Shown here piece after piece: positions 1 through 12,800 of a DNA stretch of 64,000 nucleotides. Made by a program: the position numbers and the translations under genes. A model generated the notes under the pieces. That model saw only the letters and a list, made by a program, of their open reading frames with translations, had not been told where the DNA came from and made no database searches. Numbering within the stretch: the first letter of the stretch is position 1; every line of letters begins with the position of its first letter. Origin of the DNA: Sisyra terminalis (lineage: Eukaryota > Arthropoda > Insecta > Neuroptera > Sisyridae); contig OY292276.1 in NCBI GenBank assembly GCA_958496175.1, forward strand, positions 58,355,080 to 58,419,079, in the 5' to 3' direction.

Positions 1-1
1 G

Positions 2-880
2 AAACGATGGAATTACTTTTATTGATATTTCGCTCAGTTTACGAAACAGCGATACTCAAAAATTTTCTTAAGATTTTCGAAAAAAAAGAAGATAATCGTT
101 TGTAACCGCGGATCAACCTTTTTGCTAGAGAAAACCAGAGACTACAAGAAACTAGTAATCAATAATCGAAGGATTAATTGTCGGGGATATTTAGTCTAAC
201 TAATATTTTGTTCGGGGGATCAAGACGCCTATATTAATGTTTTTAGATAGTATTTAGACTGGTGAAGTTTTAACATACGAAAAATTGAAAAAAAAAATTT
301 CTTCCACAAAACTATGTTCTTAATATTCTTCTAAATTTGCCATATTCGGTTAATCTTATTGAGGATTTTTCTTTATAGGTTTGAATATATTTTTAACTAA
401 CGAAGCTTTTGTTAAAAAGCTTTCGTGATCTCGAACTTCTTTAGTGACTATAGTACTCGAACTCGATATAACTCTTGTTATTCCATGGGTTCCATGATAT
501 TTGATCCCCCGACAAAATATCCTCGGATAAAATATATCCTTAAGACAAAGAATCCTGACAAATTATCTCGACAATGGAATATTTGGCTAGACTAAAGTTT
601 TTTCGATGCCACAATTTGAAGATTTATTCATATAGATTTCGATGAAGTAAGATTAAACGATGGAATTACTTTTATTGATATCTCACTTAGTTTACGAAAT
701 AACGATAGTCAAAAATTTTTTTAAGATTTTCGAAAGAAGAAGATAATTGTTTATAACCGCGAATAACCTTTTTTGTAAAAGAAAACCGGAGACTACAAGA
801 AACTAGTAATTAATAATCGAAGGATCAATTGTCGGGGATATTTTGTCTTTGTGATATATTTTTGGGTGATCAAGACGCCT
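2..880. repeat. Direct repeat of about 228 bp, two copies
   Basis: Copy 1 is 2-230 and copy 2 is 655-880. Both start AAACGATGGAATTAC and end GATCAAGACGCCT, with scattered substitutions and small indels. Between them, near 500-530, lies a short inverted match to the ends of the units (GATCCCCCGACAAAATATCC). Copy 1 may begin before the window. No coding potential is visible. Confidence 0.75.
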
Positions 881-3800
881 GATCAAAATGCCATGGTTAT
901 AACATTAATGTTTTACTCATTTTATCATGAAACTTTACGTTTTGCTTCAGGTTTGTGGTCCTTTAAATAATTAATTTTGGTCTTCTCGAATGCAACCATA
1001 AGAGGGTCGTTTCAAATTGCTTATTCTTCACAAAAGTCATTGTTTTGCTAATAGCTTTTTTTGCCTTCTTGGAAAGGGCAATTTTATTGCGACCAAAAGC
1101 ATTCTTTGTTAAGAAATGGTCAAAGGATTAAAGGATCATGCAGAGGCAGATGGTAAAGAGCATATGGGACAAACATTTTATCCCGAACTATCCCGAATTA
1201 GAGCTTGATTTTTTTCTCGATAGAAGTAATAGAACGCTTAGTAGAACTTGGTGCCAAGTGGTCCTAAAAATTTTAGCCACAATTAAAGTTGATGAAATTC
1301 GATAAATTTAAAATAAAAAGCTGTAATTGGCACTGGAAAAAAGATTTGCCATATGTCTCCGAAACAAAAATAAATCCTATTTATTTTAATTCTTTTGGAT
1401 AAATCGATTCTTTGTTTGAGTTTGGAAAACCCCATGATTCTTACCTACCATTTTATGTTGAAAGTACTGCCTTATCAGCTGGGCCCACTCTTACTTTAGT
1501 CTTTATCACCAATTTCTTTGAATTTTTGACCTGTTGTCGATTCAGGTGTGTTAACATCAGTCATTTGTGTTTCCATAAGGGTGTGGTACGTTTGTTCTAA
1601 AGAAATTTCTTAACATTGTTAAGTTCTTCTGGATTGTTGTTATTGGATTGTTTACTTAAGGTACTGTAAATTTTACTCTAACAATATTATAGTTGTAGTT
1701 GGTACTTGCGACTTCGTCATTGTGGCGAATGAATATAAATAATGTATACAATATTGGCATAAATTAGACGTAATTGTCATATCCATCTACATATGGTATT
1801 ATTCCTCTAGTAACGATTATCGTATGTGAAAACTTCAAAATTAAATTCCTTGAAATCCTTTATTATTACTTATTCCTACGAATATGGTGATTACGATTTT
1901 GTTTCTGTCGGAAATCTCTTGTGAAAAATAAGTAATAGCTCTAGAACACTTTTACATCCCTAACTTCCCATTTTTATTTCCCAACGATCTAGCCACTAAA
2001 TGCAAGTTTTATTTTTACAGTTATCGTAAGCATTATTCAAACTTAAATATTAAGCTAAATTTCAACGAAAAAAATAATCCCTTACATCCTTTTTGAGCAC
2101 TGGAAAATTGTCCTTTTGAAAATTTGAAACGATATTGCGGGTGGACATTGTTACATAATCCTTTGAGAAAACCGGTCCTTATAATGAAAAATCACCCCTT
2201 GAAAATGATTAATTTCAAGGTTAATTTAGTACATTTAATTTTACATCCTTAACTTCCCGTTTTTATTTCCCAAAGATCTAGCCATTAAATGCGAATTCAA
2301 TTTTTGTAATTACCTTAAGCATGAATTTTATGCAATCCTTATGCATTATTGTGGTACTCCTGCCCCAATTGGTCGACAGGAACTAATTTCGTTATCGTTT
2401 TGGACGCGAAAGTATTTATCGTTTATGTAACTTGTTAGGATTTGGTGATATTTGGGGGATAATAAAGAGTACATTTAGTCCGTAAAAAATTACTTGTTTT
2501 CCAGAACTTTATGATTTCATTTGGTATTCTATAGATTTGTGCTGTAGTTAGTTTTGAAGCCAAATTGATACTGTGGGATGATTTCCGAATCGTTGGCATC
2601 TTTATTATAAGGAATTAAGATAAATTTCTCAAAGGTTCTGGATAGAATTGAAAGTAAACTTATGGACCGGATGGAATAGATCTTAGTGGGGCAAACATTT
2701 TTTTCATATTGATTGTAAAAGGTTAAACCAACCCTTATTTTCTATTAGGCTTCTATAGGACAGTTTTAAGGTTGTTTAAACCAGATGTTTTGTTTAACTA
2801 CAACCCTGTTAGAAAGTTAAAAACTTGAATTTTTTACCTACCCAATAACGATTATTTACATTATGGAAATATTAGTTTTTGAAATATTCCAATTCTCCGT
2901 TTTGAAAAATTTTGATTTAAATTTTCGATAGTCCGTATCAAAATATGAAATGTGCCTAACACCCTTAAGTACCTACATATTTTTGAAGCTTTGACCCTGT
3001 AAAGCACCATGAATCACCCTTTTTTCTCTGAATTTAAGAATTCACCTTCTAAATAGTAAAAAAAAATCAATTTTAGGTATTTAGTTTTAAATTAAAGAAA
3101 CCTATTTAAAGAAAAATACGGAAAAGTCGATTAGCGGCTCTTTGCTAGGGTTCGTAACTTCGCTAAGTCTTATAGTTAGTATTTTTTTCCCGAGCTTTTC
3201 GTCTTTTATTTGTAAAAATAATTGTTTTTAAATTACCTGGGAAGTCTAGAAATATAAGGGAATTTTATTTCCAAAAATATATGATCACCTAGAACCCTAA
3301 TTTTTTAACGGAATTTTTTGAAAATATATAAAATGCTTGTAAGCATGAAGCTTGAAGCTCAGGTATTTCTATGATTTTCAGCGATTTTTTATTGATTCCA
3401 TCTTGTTTTATGTTCTTTACTTCTATAGTAAATTACATGTAATTTTTACACAGGCTATTACATTAAAGCGCTATCTAGTGGTTTTCTAAAGATTATGAAA
3501 GATGCAATATTATTAACACTTTAACGAGCATATTTTTCTTAGTCAAATTATTTTATTGTTGAACCATGTAAAAGTATTGTTTTTCTTTTAAAAATATACA
3601 TTGAAATATTTCTTATTTTGCCTCAAATTACTTTACATTAGTTCAAACATACTCAACAGATGGCGCCAGCTTTAATATATGAGGAAAAACGAAAATATAC
3701 TTGCTTATTATGATATTCATCATTTCTTCATTACTTAATATCACCCTTGTAATTAATCAAATCCTAAAAATGAAGAGTTTTCTTTAGTTTTGATAGTTTA

Positions 3801-4936
3801 TTAATAATCAAAGTATAAAGATAATCCGTGGTTTTATTTGGCAAATTATTTGGTGTTTAGATACCACATATTAACAAATTGTACAACCCTCACTCATTTA
3901 TTTCCCTTCACGCAAACGGCATTAATTAATTAATTAATTAAGGCTTTTCGAGAAGTTCAATCGGAAATCTTGGAAATTTCTCTAATTTCAATTATTCAAC
4001 TCGGAATCTCGAACGATATATAATTATATCTTCGATGTAATTATATCAAGAGACAGAATTATAATTTAGAATAGGGGATGTTTTTTTTTTTGGTCGATGT
4101 TAAAGTAAATAATTTTTGATAAGGGTTGAATTTCACAAAAAAACAGTGTTTTTTTTTCGTCTAATTTAAATGTTTGATATGAAACGCAGGATTTTTGTTG
4201 TTTTGGGGAATTTTGCTTAACTTTTTCTTTATGCGAAGGGTCTATGTATCTACCTATAGTTGGTGTAGGTGTGGGGTGGCAAATATAATTTGCAATGTGT
4301 TCAAAGCAAATAAGCGAACCCGTATATGTATACTAGGTACATATTCGTTTATAGTATGGGACAAAGTTGGTAATCTTATGATTTTCAGTGAGTTTTTGAG
4401 AAGGGGCAAATATTTGCTTAAATTTAATCAGCTTTGCAAGTTTCGGGAATTTCTATGAATCGTGTGTGGTGTGTTTCTCGTTGGAAGATTTTGTTGAATG
4501 ATAAAAGGAATGTTTGTTCGGAATTTTTCTTTAATTTATTTTTAGATTAATTTTTTTTTCATGTATGTTTCCTTTCCGTTTTAGAAATCATAGAATTAAA
4601 ACAGCTGAATAACTATGAAAATCAAGCTTTAATTGATTACTGATACGACTTCGCTTGTGTTGCATAATATTGTGCATTATTTTTATAAGGATATCAATTA
4701 TTCCCGATTTGATCTGTATGTCATACTATTACATATTTTTTATACATAAAAACATTTCAAAATATTCGTAATTTTCCCTTTTATAGTTAGAAGAGAATCA
4801 TAAAAACATAACGAAAAGAAAAATAGTTAGTGACGAAAATTCTTAAATCTATAGACTTTATTAGTTTCCTAATGCCATCCTAGTCCGATGAGAATAGCTA
4901 TCTTAGACTAAATCATAAATTTTTATTCTTGTATAA
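881..4936. other. Intergenic AT-rich DNA, no gene seen
   Basis: No exon, RNA gene or complete transposon was recognised. Two copies of a roughly 95-bp segment lie at about 1955-2055 and 2240-2335 (both contain CTAGCCA and TAAATGC). A TTAA-type run (five ATTA units) is at 3920-3942. The short open frames here have no family features. Confidence 0.6.
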
Positions 4937-5860
4937 TAGACAAGGCCAAAAAAATCCACTATTTTTTTTTTTGAAAAGTATATCGAAAATATTGTTCAGG
5001 ATGACAAAAAAAAAATATCGGGAAGGTTTGAGCCCTTAATATTAATATTAAGAGGTCTTTCATCTTTAATTTCGATTTTTTATTTGTGCTTTCATTTTTG
5101 CGTCAATGCTGTCAAACTAGCAAGGTAAAAAATTCATCTGCACATATTTTTATAAAAAATTAAATTTCCTGCAAAAAAAGTCTCTTTGAAAATTTTTGCC
5201 AGACACGCCGTTTCCGAATAATCAAGCTTTAATCATTGATATAATTTTTAGATTTAGAAATAAACAATATAGATTCTTGAAGGGAATTTAATGCTCTACA
5301 AAAAAGGCCTCTTAACGTTTTTTACATAAAATCACTCTTTTAAAATTGGTTCAACAACGAAAAAAACAATAATTTAATTTTTCCTTCAACTTTAATTACG
5401 AATAACTTTTGAGAAAGTGATTTTATGTAAAAACGTTAAGAGACCTTTTTTGTAAAGCAATTAATTCCCTTTAAGAATCTATATTGTTTATTTCTATATA
5501 TTTATTTGTTCGTTAGTTACAAAATTCCAAAATAAAGAAGATAAATTTAAAAATTATATCTATGTTTAAAGCTTGATTATTCGGAAACGGCGTGTCTTGC
5601 AAAAATTTTCAAAGAGACTTTTTTTGTACGGAATTTAACTTTCTATAAACATATGGGCAGATGAATTTTTTTACCTTTATAGTTTGACAGCATTGACGCA
5701 AAAATGAAAGCACAAATAAAATAAGGAAATTAAAGATGGTAGACTTCTTAATATTAATATTAAGGGCTCAAACTTTCCCGATATTTTTTTTTGTCACCTT
5801 GAACAATATTTTCGATATACTTTTCAAAAAAAAAATAGTCGATTTTTTTGGCCCAGTCTA
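4937..5860. mobile_element. Foldback element, TAGACTGGGCC family, copy 1
   Basis: Two arms of about 440 bp are near-perfect inverted copies around a short loop near 5340-5400; the ends are TAGACAAGGCC and GGCCCAGTCTA. Flanks TTGTATAA (4929-4936) and TTGTATAG (5861-5868) look like an 8-bp target duplication with one change. No transposase is encoded. The arms carry ATTAATATTAA and a TTTTTTGTA motif that recur in the other TAG-ended foldbacks. Confidence 0.85.
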
Positions 5861-5870
5861 TTGTATAGTA

Positions 5871-6038
5871 CAGTGGTTCCTAACCTTTTTCAGCCGCGGA
5901 GCCCCAAGGAAATCAAGCATAATGCCATGGACCTCTGAGTGAAAAAAAGGTGCAATTTTCGGAGAATATTATATTTTAGTATTCCTTCATTAAATTAAAA
6001 AACAAAAACTAACTTTTTCAAATGATTAGGAAACAATG
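5871..6038. mobile_element. hAT-type MITE, CAGTGGTTCC family, internally deleted
   Basis: It starts CAGTGGTTCCTAACC and ends GGAAACAATG. It is clearly the same family as 24276-24479 but lacks about 30 bp of the GC-rich segment just inside the right end. The flanks GTATAGTA and ATACAGTA differ at two of eight positions. It abuts the right flank of the foldback at 4937-5860. Confidence 0.75.
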
Positions 6039-7282
6039 ATACAGTAGATTTAAGTTCAACATTTTCAAACTAGTTCAAATCGTCCTAGAATAGTAAATGC
6101 AGTAAATGCGTCCTAGGAGTCCTAGTCCTAATAGTAAGTGCATCAGTTCAGAATCAACTTCTTCTGATAAATGCAAGTATAAGCCAATTGACTTTTACGT
6201 CAACAATTAGGTTTAACAAACAAAAACCGTTTGAAGAAAATTCCCGAACTTTTCTTGAAATATTACCTTAAAATATAACAATAACAAGTGTTCAATTTTT
6301 TATCAACAATTGTCGTTTTGTTTACATTATTATTAATGATAATTCGTCGTTTGTTTTCAATAGATTTATTTGGTTCCCAAATTAATGTAGACTAGTTTGT
6401 GACCAATGAATATATAAATAAATAAATATAATACAATTGTTGACCAAAAAATATATTTGTTCGTTATTTTTCTCATTTAAATTTGGGTTATTTTGAATGG
6501 TGAACGTACACGATAAGGAATGTCAGCAAAAATAGAAAAATATCAAGTGGGCGGGAATTTCATTTCCGATTGTTGTGATTTTTCTTGTTGTGTTTATTTT
6601 TTTTTTTGGAATTTTGTGGTTTGTTTGTTTCAAAACTTTTGAAAGTATAAAAGTCAACGTTAACGATTATTGCTGTTTGTTTTGAAAAGTGCAACGCTTG
6701 ATTTGGGAGGTAAAATTTATCAAAATTCGATAATATGTTTATAATGTTTTATGCTAATTACGGTTTTGTTTTCTTTGCCGTATTTTTGAATTGATAAGAA
6801 CTTTTTGGGCGGAATTTTTTTTTTCTGTCGTCATTGTAAATGTTACGCGAGCATTTCAATGGATATTTTTTTTCATTTGAATGAATGACGATTTTTTTGT
6901 GATACTTCATTTGTTTTATTATTGATCATATTTTGTTTTGTATTTCAATTGTTTGATAACGAAAATATTGATTTTCATCGGTTTTGTTTCGTTGTTTTTG
7001 TCGTCATTTCTCGTTAAATATTATATCGATCTCGATCAATCGATTTCTGTATTGTTTTAATTGACGTAGGTACGTTAAAGTCGCATTATCGTGTGTGTGA
7101 ATTTTTTTTTATTGTTATGACGCGTGGATTTGGTCATTTATAAATCAATTTTTTATAACATCGACTAATAGTGTTAGTCGCGGGTGATCAGAGGTGCAGG
7201 CGGAAAATACAAATAGTTGATGATATTTAGTGGAGGTGCATTTGAATTTTGTGTGCATTTGTGATTTGGACGTATTCTTGCT
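6039..7282. other. Upstream region of PDK1, no exon recognised
   Basis: T-rich, repeat-poor DNA. A missing 5' exon of PDK1 could lie here or further upstream, for example ending at a GTAAAA donor near 6710, but nothing in the translation resembles a PDK1 N-terminus, so no call is made. Confidence 0.3.
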
Positions 7283-7656
7283 AAAATGGTTTTCAATATT
7301 TGGATTACGATTTTGAAGCGTCGAAAATTTTTTTCGGTAATTGAAAGTATTTTTGTGTTTTATTTTGTCAACTGAAATGTTCATTGTTGTATTGGAATTG
7401 TTGCGGTTTATGGCTTTTTCGGAAATAATACCGAAAGTCTGAGCTTTGAAAGCTCTTGATTTATTTCAGTGACAAGTGTTGATAAAATTTAATGTGTAGT
7501 TGGCTGTGAAAAGCTGGTCTCTTAGATGGCTATGGAAATGAACTTTTGAGTTTGCGCAGACCATGTTTTGTGTTGATGTTTTCAAAACCTACTTGATTTT
7601 CAGTCCCTTATTGTTATTTTTATATGTAAATTAGTGATAAGACTTAGGCTTTTCTT

Positions 7657-8073
7657 GGTATAAGCTTGGATCAGGAACGTTGAAATTTGAAAACTGTTTT
7701 CGATATTATTCCTGTAGGTATTGTTCACTCGAACGCTTTTTGTACGTAAATTTTGGCATGTCAGAAATAAAGTAATGATTGTTATTTTCAATTATGTATT
7801 TATATTGTATTATGTAAAATTAAATTTTCTAAATAAAGTCTACTTTGGGCAAGTACACTTCAGCACACCCACAATTTGGCAACGTTGCATTTTTGACTTT
7901 GTTTTAAATTAATTCGCGATTAAATCGGGCCATAATAAAAATAACCGTTGCTTCTTCATTTCTGGCTTGTCAAAGTTCACGTACATATTGCATTCGAGTG
8001 AACAATACGTACCCATTCGGAATAGTTACCTACAGTTCGGAATTTTTCGACGTTCCTGATCCAAGCTTATACC
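7657..8073. mobile_element. Palindromic MITE with perfect 8-bp target duplication
   Basis: The ends are GGTATAAGCTTGGATCAGG and its reverse complement CCTGATCCAAGCTTATACC. It is flanked by CTTTTCTT at 7649-7656 and 8074-8081. The interior holds a CAGCACACCCACAA segment shared with the foldback at 55153-56103. Superfamily not assigned. Confidence 0.85.
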
Positions 8074-8084
8074 CTTTTCTTTGT

Positions 8085-8891
8085 CAAAGGACATAGGACG
8101 ATAAGTATAGTGAATTGGCCTCAGAAGGATATTTGGTTCATAATTTCAGAGTATGTCGGTACTAATATTAAGATACAATAATTCGGCAAGTATCAGATCT
8201 CTATGTATTACCGTTTCTTCAAAAATCGACAAAAGCTGGAAATCAGAAAAAAAATTCTTAGAAACTTGAAAATCGATTTATTTGAATTTTGGATAACGAT
8301 TAATTATTACTATCGATTGAATTCATTTAATAGAAAACAACTGTTTTCATGTTATTGTTTTTAATATTTTCTGTTATTTGCACTCGTATAGCAATCGAGT
8401 AGGCTTCGTTTCTGCTTATTGCCTGAATGGATTTTGATGTAAAAAAATCGGTTTTTATTTTTTTTCAATATGGCGTACCGTTTTTTAAAATTTAAAAAAT
8501 ACATAACTTTAAAGGAAATTTAATGGGGAATCTGAAAAAAATAGTTTCGTAATTGTACCAAAATTGTATCATGGTTAAAAATTAAAATTAAAAGAAAAAG
8601 CTCTCTTTTTTCAAGGATCTTATAAACCGATAAAGCTCTTAATTTTTTTCCTAGAAGCTACCATCAGCCCCTAAAACATACCAAAAATTCAAATAAATCG
8701 ATTCACAAGTTTCTGAGAAAAAAAATATTTTTCTGATTTCCAGCATTTTTCAATTTTTGAAGAAACGTTAATATATAGGAATCTGAAACTTGCCGAATTA
8801 ATGTATCTTAATAATATCAACATACCCTGAAATTATGAACCAAATATCCTTCTGGGGCCGATTCACTATACTTCTCGTCCTATGTCCTTTG
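8085..8891. mobile_element. Foldback element, B family, copy 1
   Basis: The ends are CAAAGGACATAGGAC and GTCCTATGTCCTTTG, with arms of over 300 bp that are inverted copies of each other and a loop near 8400-8450. The family recurs at 34099, 35460 and 41118. No transposase. Confidence 0.85.
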
Positions 8892-9592
8892 TTAAAATCT
8901 TTGTTAAATTTGTTTAGATATCCTCTGAAGAAATTTTTCTTCTGCAGAGTTTACTTTTTGTTATCCAACATTTGCAGATTTTCTGGAGGCTATCATTTCT
9001 ATTGTAGAAGGGTTTGAGATATAATCTTTTAGAGGAATCTTTTATATATTTGTCTTAGAATTAAGAATCCGTTTACAGATATAAAATTAAACCTAATTCG
9101 TATTTTGATGGCCAAACAAATGTCTTTAGCGGTTATCAAGAACTATTGAACTTCAACTAAACTTTGTAAACCATAAAATAAAAGATACGAAGAAATATAT
9201 TACTCCTTGATCGTAAATAATGAAATTACATGGAAATCGGAATACGTAAGGGGAACAGATCATAGAAAATTTCACAATTGTGAAATATTGTGGATTATAA
9301 GATAGTATGGTTTCTACGGTTTGAGTACAAATTAAGAATTCATTATTTTCCGAGTGAAAATCTATTTATTTCAATCCTCCGAAGCCTTTTTGAGTCTATT
9401 AAAGTATCATAATCTGTAGGCGGTGACGTAAGCTTGAAGTCGACTCATTATGCGACACGGGGCTCACGCTTTATCCATTTACCCAAGCATTTCGTATCTC
9501 AATGACGATTTTTTAATAGCTAATTAACTAATTTTATTACTTATTTTTATTTGTCAACATATTATTTACTTCTTTTTTTTTGTTGTTTGCAG
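8892..9592. other. Upstream intron of PDK1
   Basis: No repeat family member recognised. At 9418-9500 there is a short, more GC-rich patch containing GGTGACGTAAGC. It has no reading frame that would join exon a in a sensible PDK1 N-terminus. Confidence 0.4.
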
Positions 9593-9836
9593 ACTAAATC
9601 TTCGCAGGAACGTGATCCTGAACAGTTACAAAGTGCTTCTCATAACGACACCGATACCGACAAAAGCTCGACGACAAGTCGTGAAACCACAAAGACTGAC
9701 TCAAATGCACTTGGTACGGCCCCTACAATGGTGAAACCGTCGGCCAAAGATTTCCTTTTTGGGAAAATGCTTGGGGAAGGAAGCTTCAGCACCGTTTATT
9801 TGGCTAAAGACATAAATTCGAAAACCGAATATGCAA
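9593..9836 (+). CDS. Pdk1: PDK1 exon a: N-terminal leader, glycine loop
   Basis: The acceptor is a T-rich tract ending TTTGCAG at 9592. The donor GTGAGT starts at 9837 and leaves the exon in phase 1 after the Tyr-Ala of the VAIK-like strand. It encodes a low-complexity leader (many S, T, D) and [18 protein letters not shown], the glycine-rich loop. Joining to 11888 restores Ile-Lys (EYA-IKVCEK), which puts the catalytic lysine just after the junction. The reading frame stays open upstream of the acceptor to 9551, but that part reads as a polypyrimidine tract, not protein. Confidence 0.93.
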
Positions 9837-12800
9837 GTGAGTATTGAAAATTTTTGAATTTTGTAATTATAAATTTTTATCGTTTGGTACAATTGTTTAA
9901 GCATATGCACTCATCAAAACGTTGGTAGATGCCAATTATTTTATTTATTGATAAATAAGGTCTGAAACATGTTTTCAATCTCAAAATCCCTCACCATGCA
10001 GCGCCGCTTGCCACTTTAAAATTGACTTTTCCAAAAAAAAAATATTTTTTTTTTCATTATAATTTTGAACCATAAAAGATGCAAGTAAAATAGCGATTAC
10101 TAAAATGGAAGCTGAGAATATTTTCTTAAAAGCTCCTCAACAACTTTTCATAGTAGTCATACTTTGACCGGAAATTGATGTCTAAAGCTCTATTATCGTT
10201 CTGCGCAAGATCAGATTGCGCACGAACTCTTCGTGCATTATATATCGCGAAAATTTTCATTTCTTGACAAATGTATAAATTTTTGCTAAAAATCAAAATG
10301 GATCTTTGAAAATGATAGGTTAAACTATCATTTTATGTATTTTATAACTCTTTTTTATTTGTAGAACTAAATATAATAGGCGATAAATACATTTTTTTAA
10401 TAATTTTCCCGTTGTTCAATAGTTACTTCCGCAAGAAAAAGCACGTATTTTAATATCATCAACCAATGTGAGAAATTCAACTTTAGGCTTTGTACTATAA
10501 TGTACTGAAAAATTTAAATTTCATTAATTAACAGAAATGTCATCGTGAAAACCCTCGGATTTAGCCTCTTGTTTTTTTTTTTTGTATAAAATTAGAAGAA
10601 AAAGAACTTATAAAAATTTGAAATTTTTTGCTGATATGATATAGAAATTTCTACAAACTATCAATCTACAATATTTAATCATGATTCTATCAAAAATCAG
10701 AACTCTGTGGAAAATTTCTGGGAAAATTCGAAAAATGTCTTAATTTTTTTTTTTTTTACTCTTTGGTTGAAAATTTGGCAATCTTTTACGAACAGAAGAA
10801 AAGTAAGACTGCACTACAGAGGTGTGAAAATAATTAGACTCAAGAGAAAGAAAAACAAATTTTTCTTTTTAAATGTCATAAATTTAAAAATTACAATAAT
10901 TTCACTCATTTAATATTTTGTGTAGTACCTATCCTATATTGTTTATAATTTATTTTTCTCATTCTGGCATGTTCTATACTATTTTTTCCATTTATATTTT
11001 ATTATGATGCCAAATTTTAATGAGTTCGGTAATCAGGTCCACTCGTGTTGTAAAAGTTTATTTTTTTTAGTTTTTTCTTCCCAATGGCCCAAAAATTTTC
11101 TGAGATTAGCATCAGGACTATTTCCTGGCCAAGAAGACACATTAATGGTAGAATTTTTGAGGAAATCCATATGTTTTTTGGGCTTTATGGCAAGGAGCTC
11201 CATCCTGCATAAAGTTAAAATTTTCTTCCGGAAACCACTCTTTAGTTTGAGGTAATAACCTCGTTTTCAAGACTTGTATATATTGGTCTTGCCTCATAGT
11301 ACCTTCCACAATGTATATCCAACTGGTACCCTTTGCTGACATGCAGCTCCAAACCATAACTGATGTTTGGTGTTTTATAGTATGGGCGACACATTACTGG
11401 AAGAAAGTAAAAATCTTCTTTTGAGTCTAATAATTTTCACACCTCTGTATATTTGACCGCCATTCATAGATGCAATAGCTCATCCAGGTAGAAAGATTCA
11501 TTTTTGGAAAGGGACGCATTTCCGAAGGATTTTTTATACTTCCTAAGCGACGGGCTGCAGATGATTGGTGGATGATTAATTGGTGTACGATTTTTTCAAA
11601 TAACCAATGGGGGAAGAAGATCAGAAAAATTTAATTACGAATTTTACGATTTAATACTATCGGGACACAATTTAACTAGGCAACCTTTGTGCTATGTGTT
11701 AATGTGAATATTATCTATCATTTATTCCTTATCACTAATAAATAACAGATGAGGGTACATATTTCTTAAACCGGATCTTAAACTATGACATTAAATTTGA
11801 AATCAATTTCAACCCTAAATTGATCAAAGGAACCACTGTGTGGTTCTCAACATGTTTTCCATCTTAATCTCTCTTTTCTCTTTACAGTAAAAGTATGTGA
11901 GAAAGCATTTATCTTGCGGGAAAAGAAAATCCAGTATATCCAACGTGAAAAAGAAGCCTTAAACCTCCTGAGCAACGCAAGTCCATATTTCGTGAAATTA
12001 TACTGTACATTTCAAGATCCTACGCGACTCTACTTTGTCCTAACATACGCACGAAACCACGAACTTTTGTTTCTAATTAAAAAACTAAACGGTTTCGATG
12101 TGGCACTAACGAGGTTCTACACATGTCAACTAACGCTAGCGTTGGAAGTGTTGCACCGAAAAGGCATTGTGCATCGCGATTTGAAACCCGAAAATATTCT
12201 CCTCGACGAGAACTTCAATATTTTGATCACAGACTTTGGATCGGCGAAGATTTTAGGCGAAAATCGGGAGAATGTTGAAACCACAGTAGCGGATAGTGGT
12301 GGACGACGAAGAAACAGTTTTGTCGGAAGTGCAAATTTTGTCAGTCCAGAACTCTTAACGGACAAGCCCGCGACGCATGCATGTGATTTGTGGGCGTTGG
12401 GGTGTATTGTGTTTCAAATGTTTACGGGTCACCATTGTTTTTCGGAAGGCAGTGATTATTTAATCTTTAATAAAGTGTTGAATTTGGGATATGAACTACC
12501 GGATGACATGCCGGAGGCGATGTGTGATTTGGTGCGTAAGTTGCTCGTGATCGAGGGATCCGCGCGGCTCGGTGCCACCGATGAGGTGCCTTACACCAGT
12601 ATACGGGAGCACCAATTGTTCGACTCGATCGACTGGAACGCACTGGGAAAACCACCCATTCCCGAGCAGCTAGTGCCGCAAATCTCCGACAGCGAAAATA
12701 CCGAGGATTGTTACGAGCGAGCCGAACCTGGACTGGATAAAAATCAGATGGCGCGGCTGATTGGTTTACATGGAGAGGGTCCCGTGCAATCCATTTACGT

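Larger units (their letters stand above)
7283..8891. repeat. Segmental duplicate 1 (unit C plus foldback B1), partner at 35063-36264
   Basis: 7283-7647 matches 35063-35424 almost base for base, and 8085-8891 matches 35460-36264. The order and orientation are the same. Copy 1 alone carries the 417-bp insertion at 7657-8073. The two loci are therefore one duplicated unit of about 1.2 kb. Unit C contains GAGCTTTGAAAGCTC and no recognisable gene. Confidence 0.85.
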
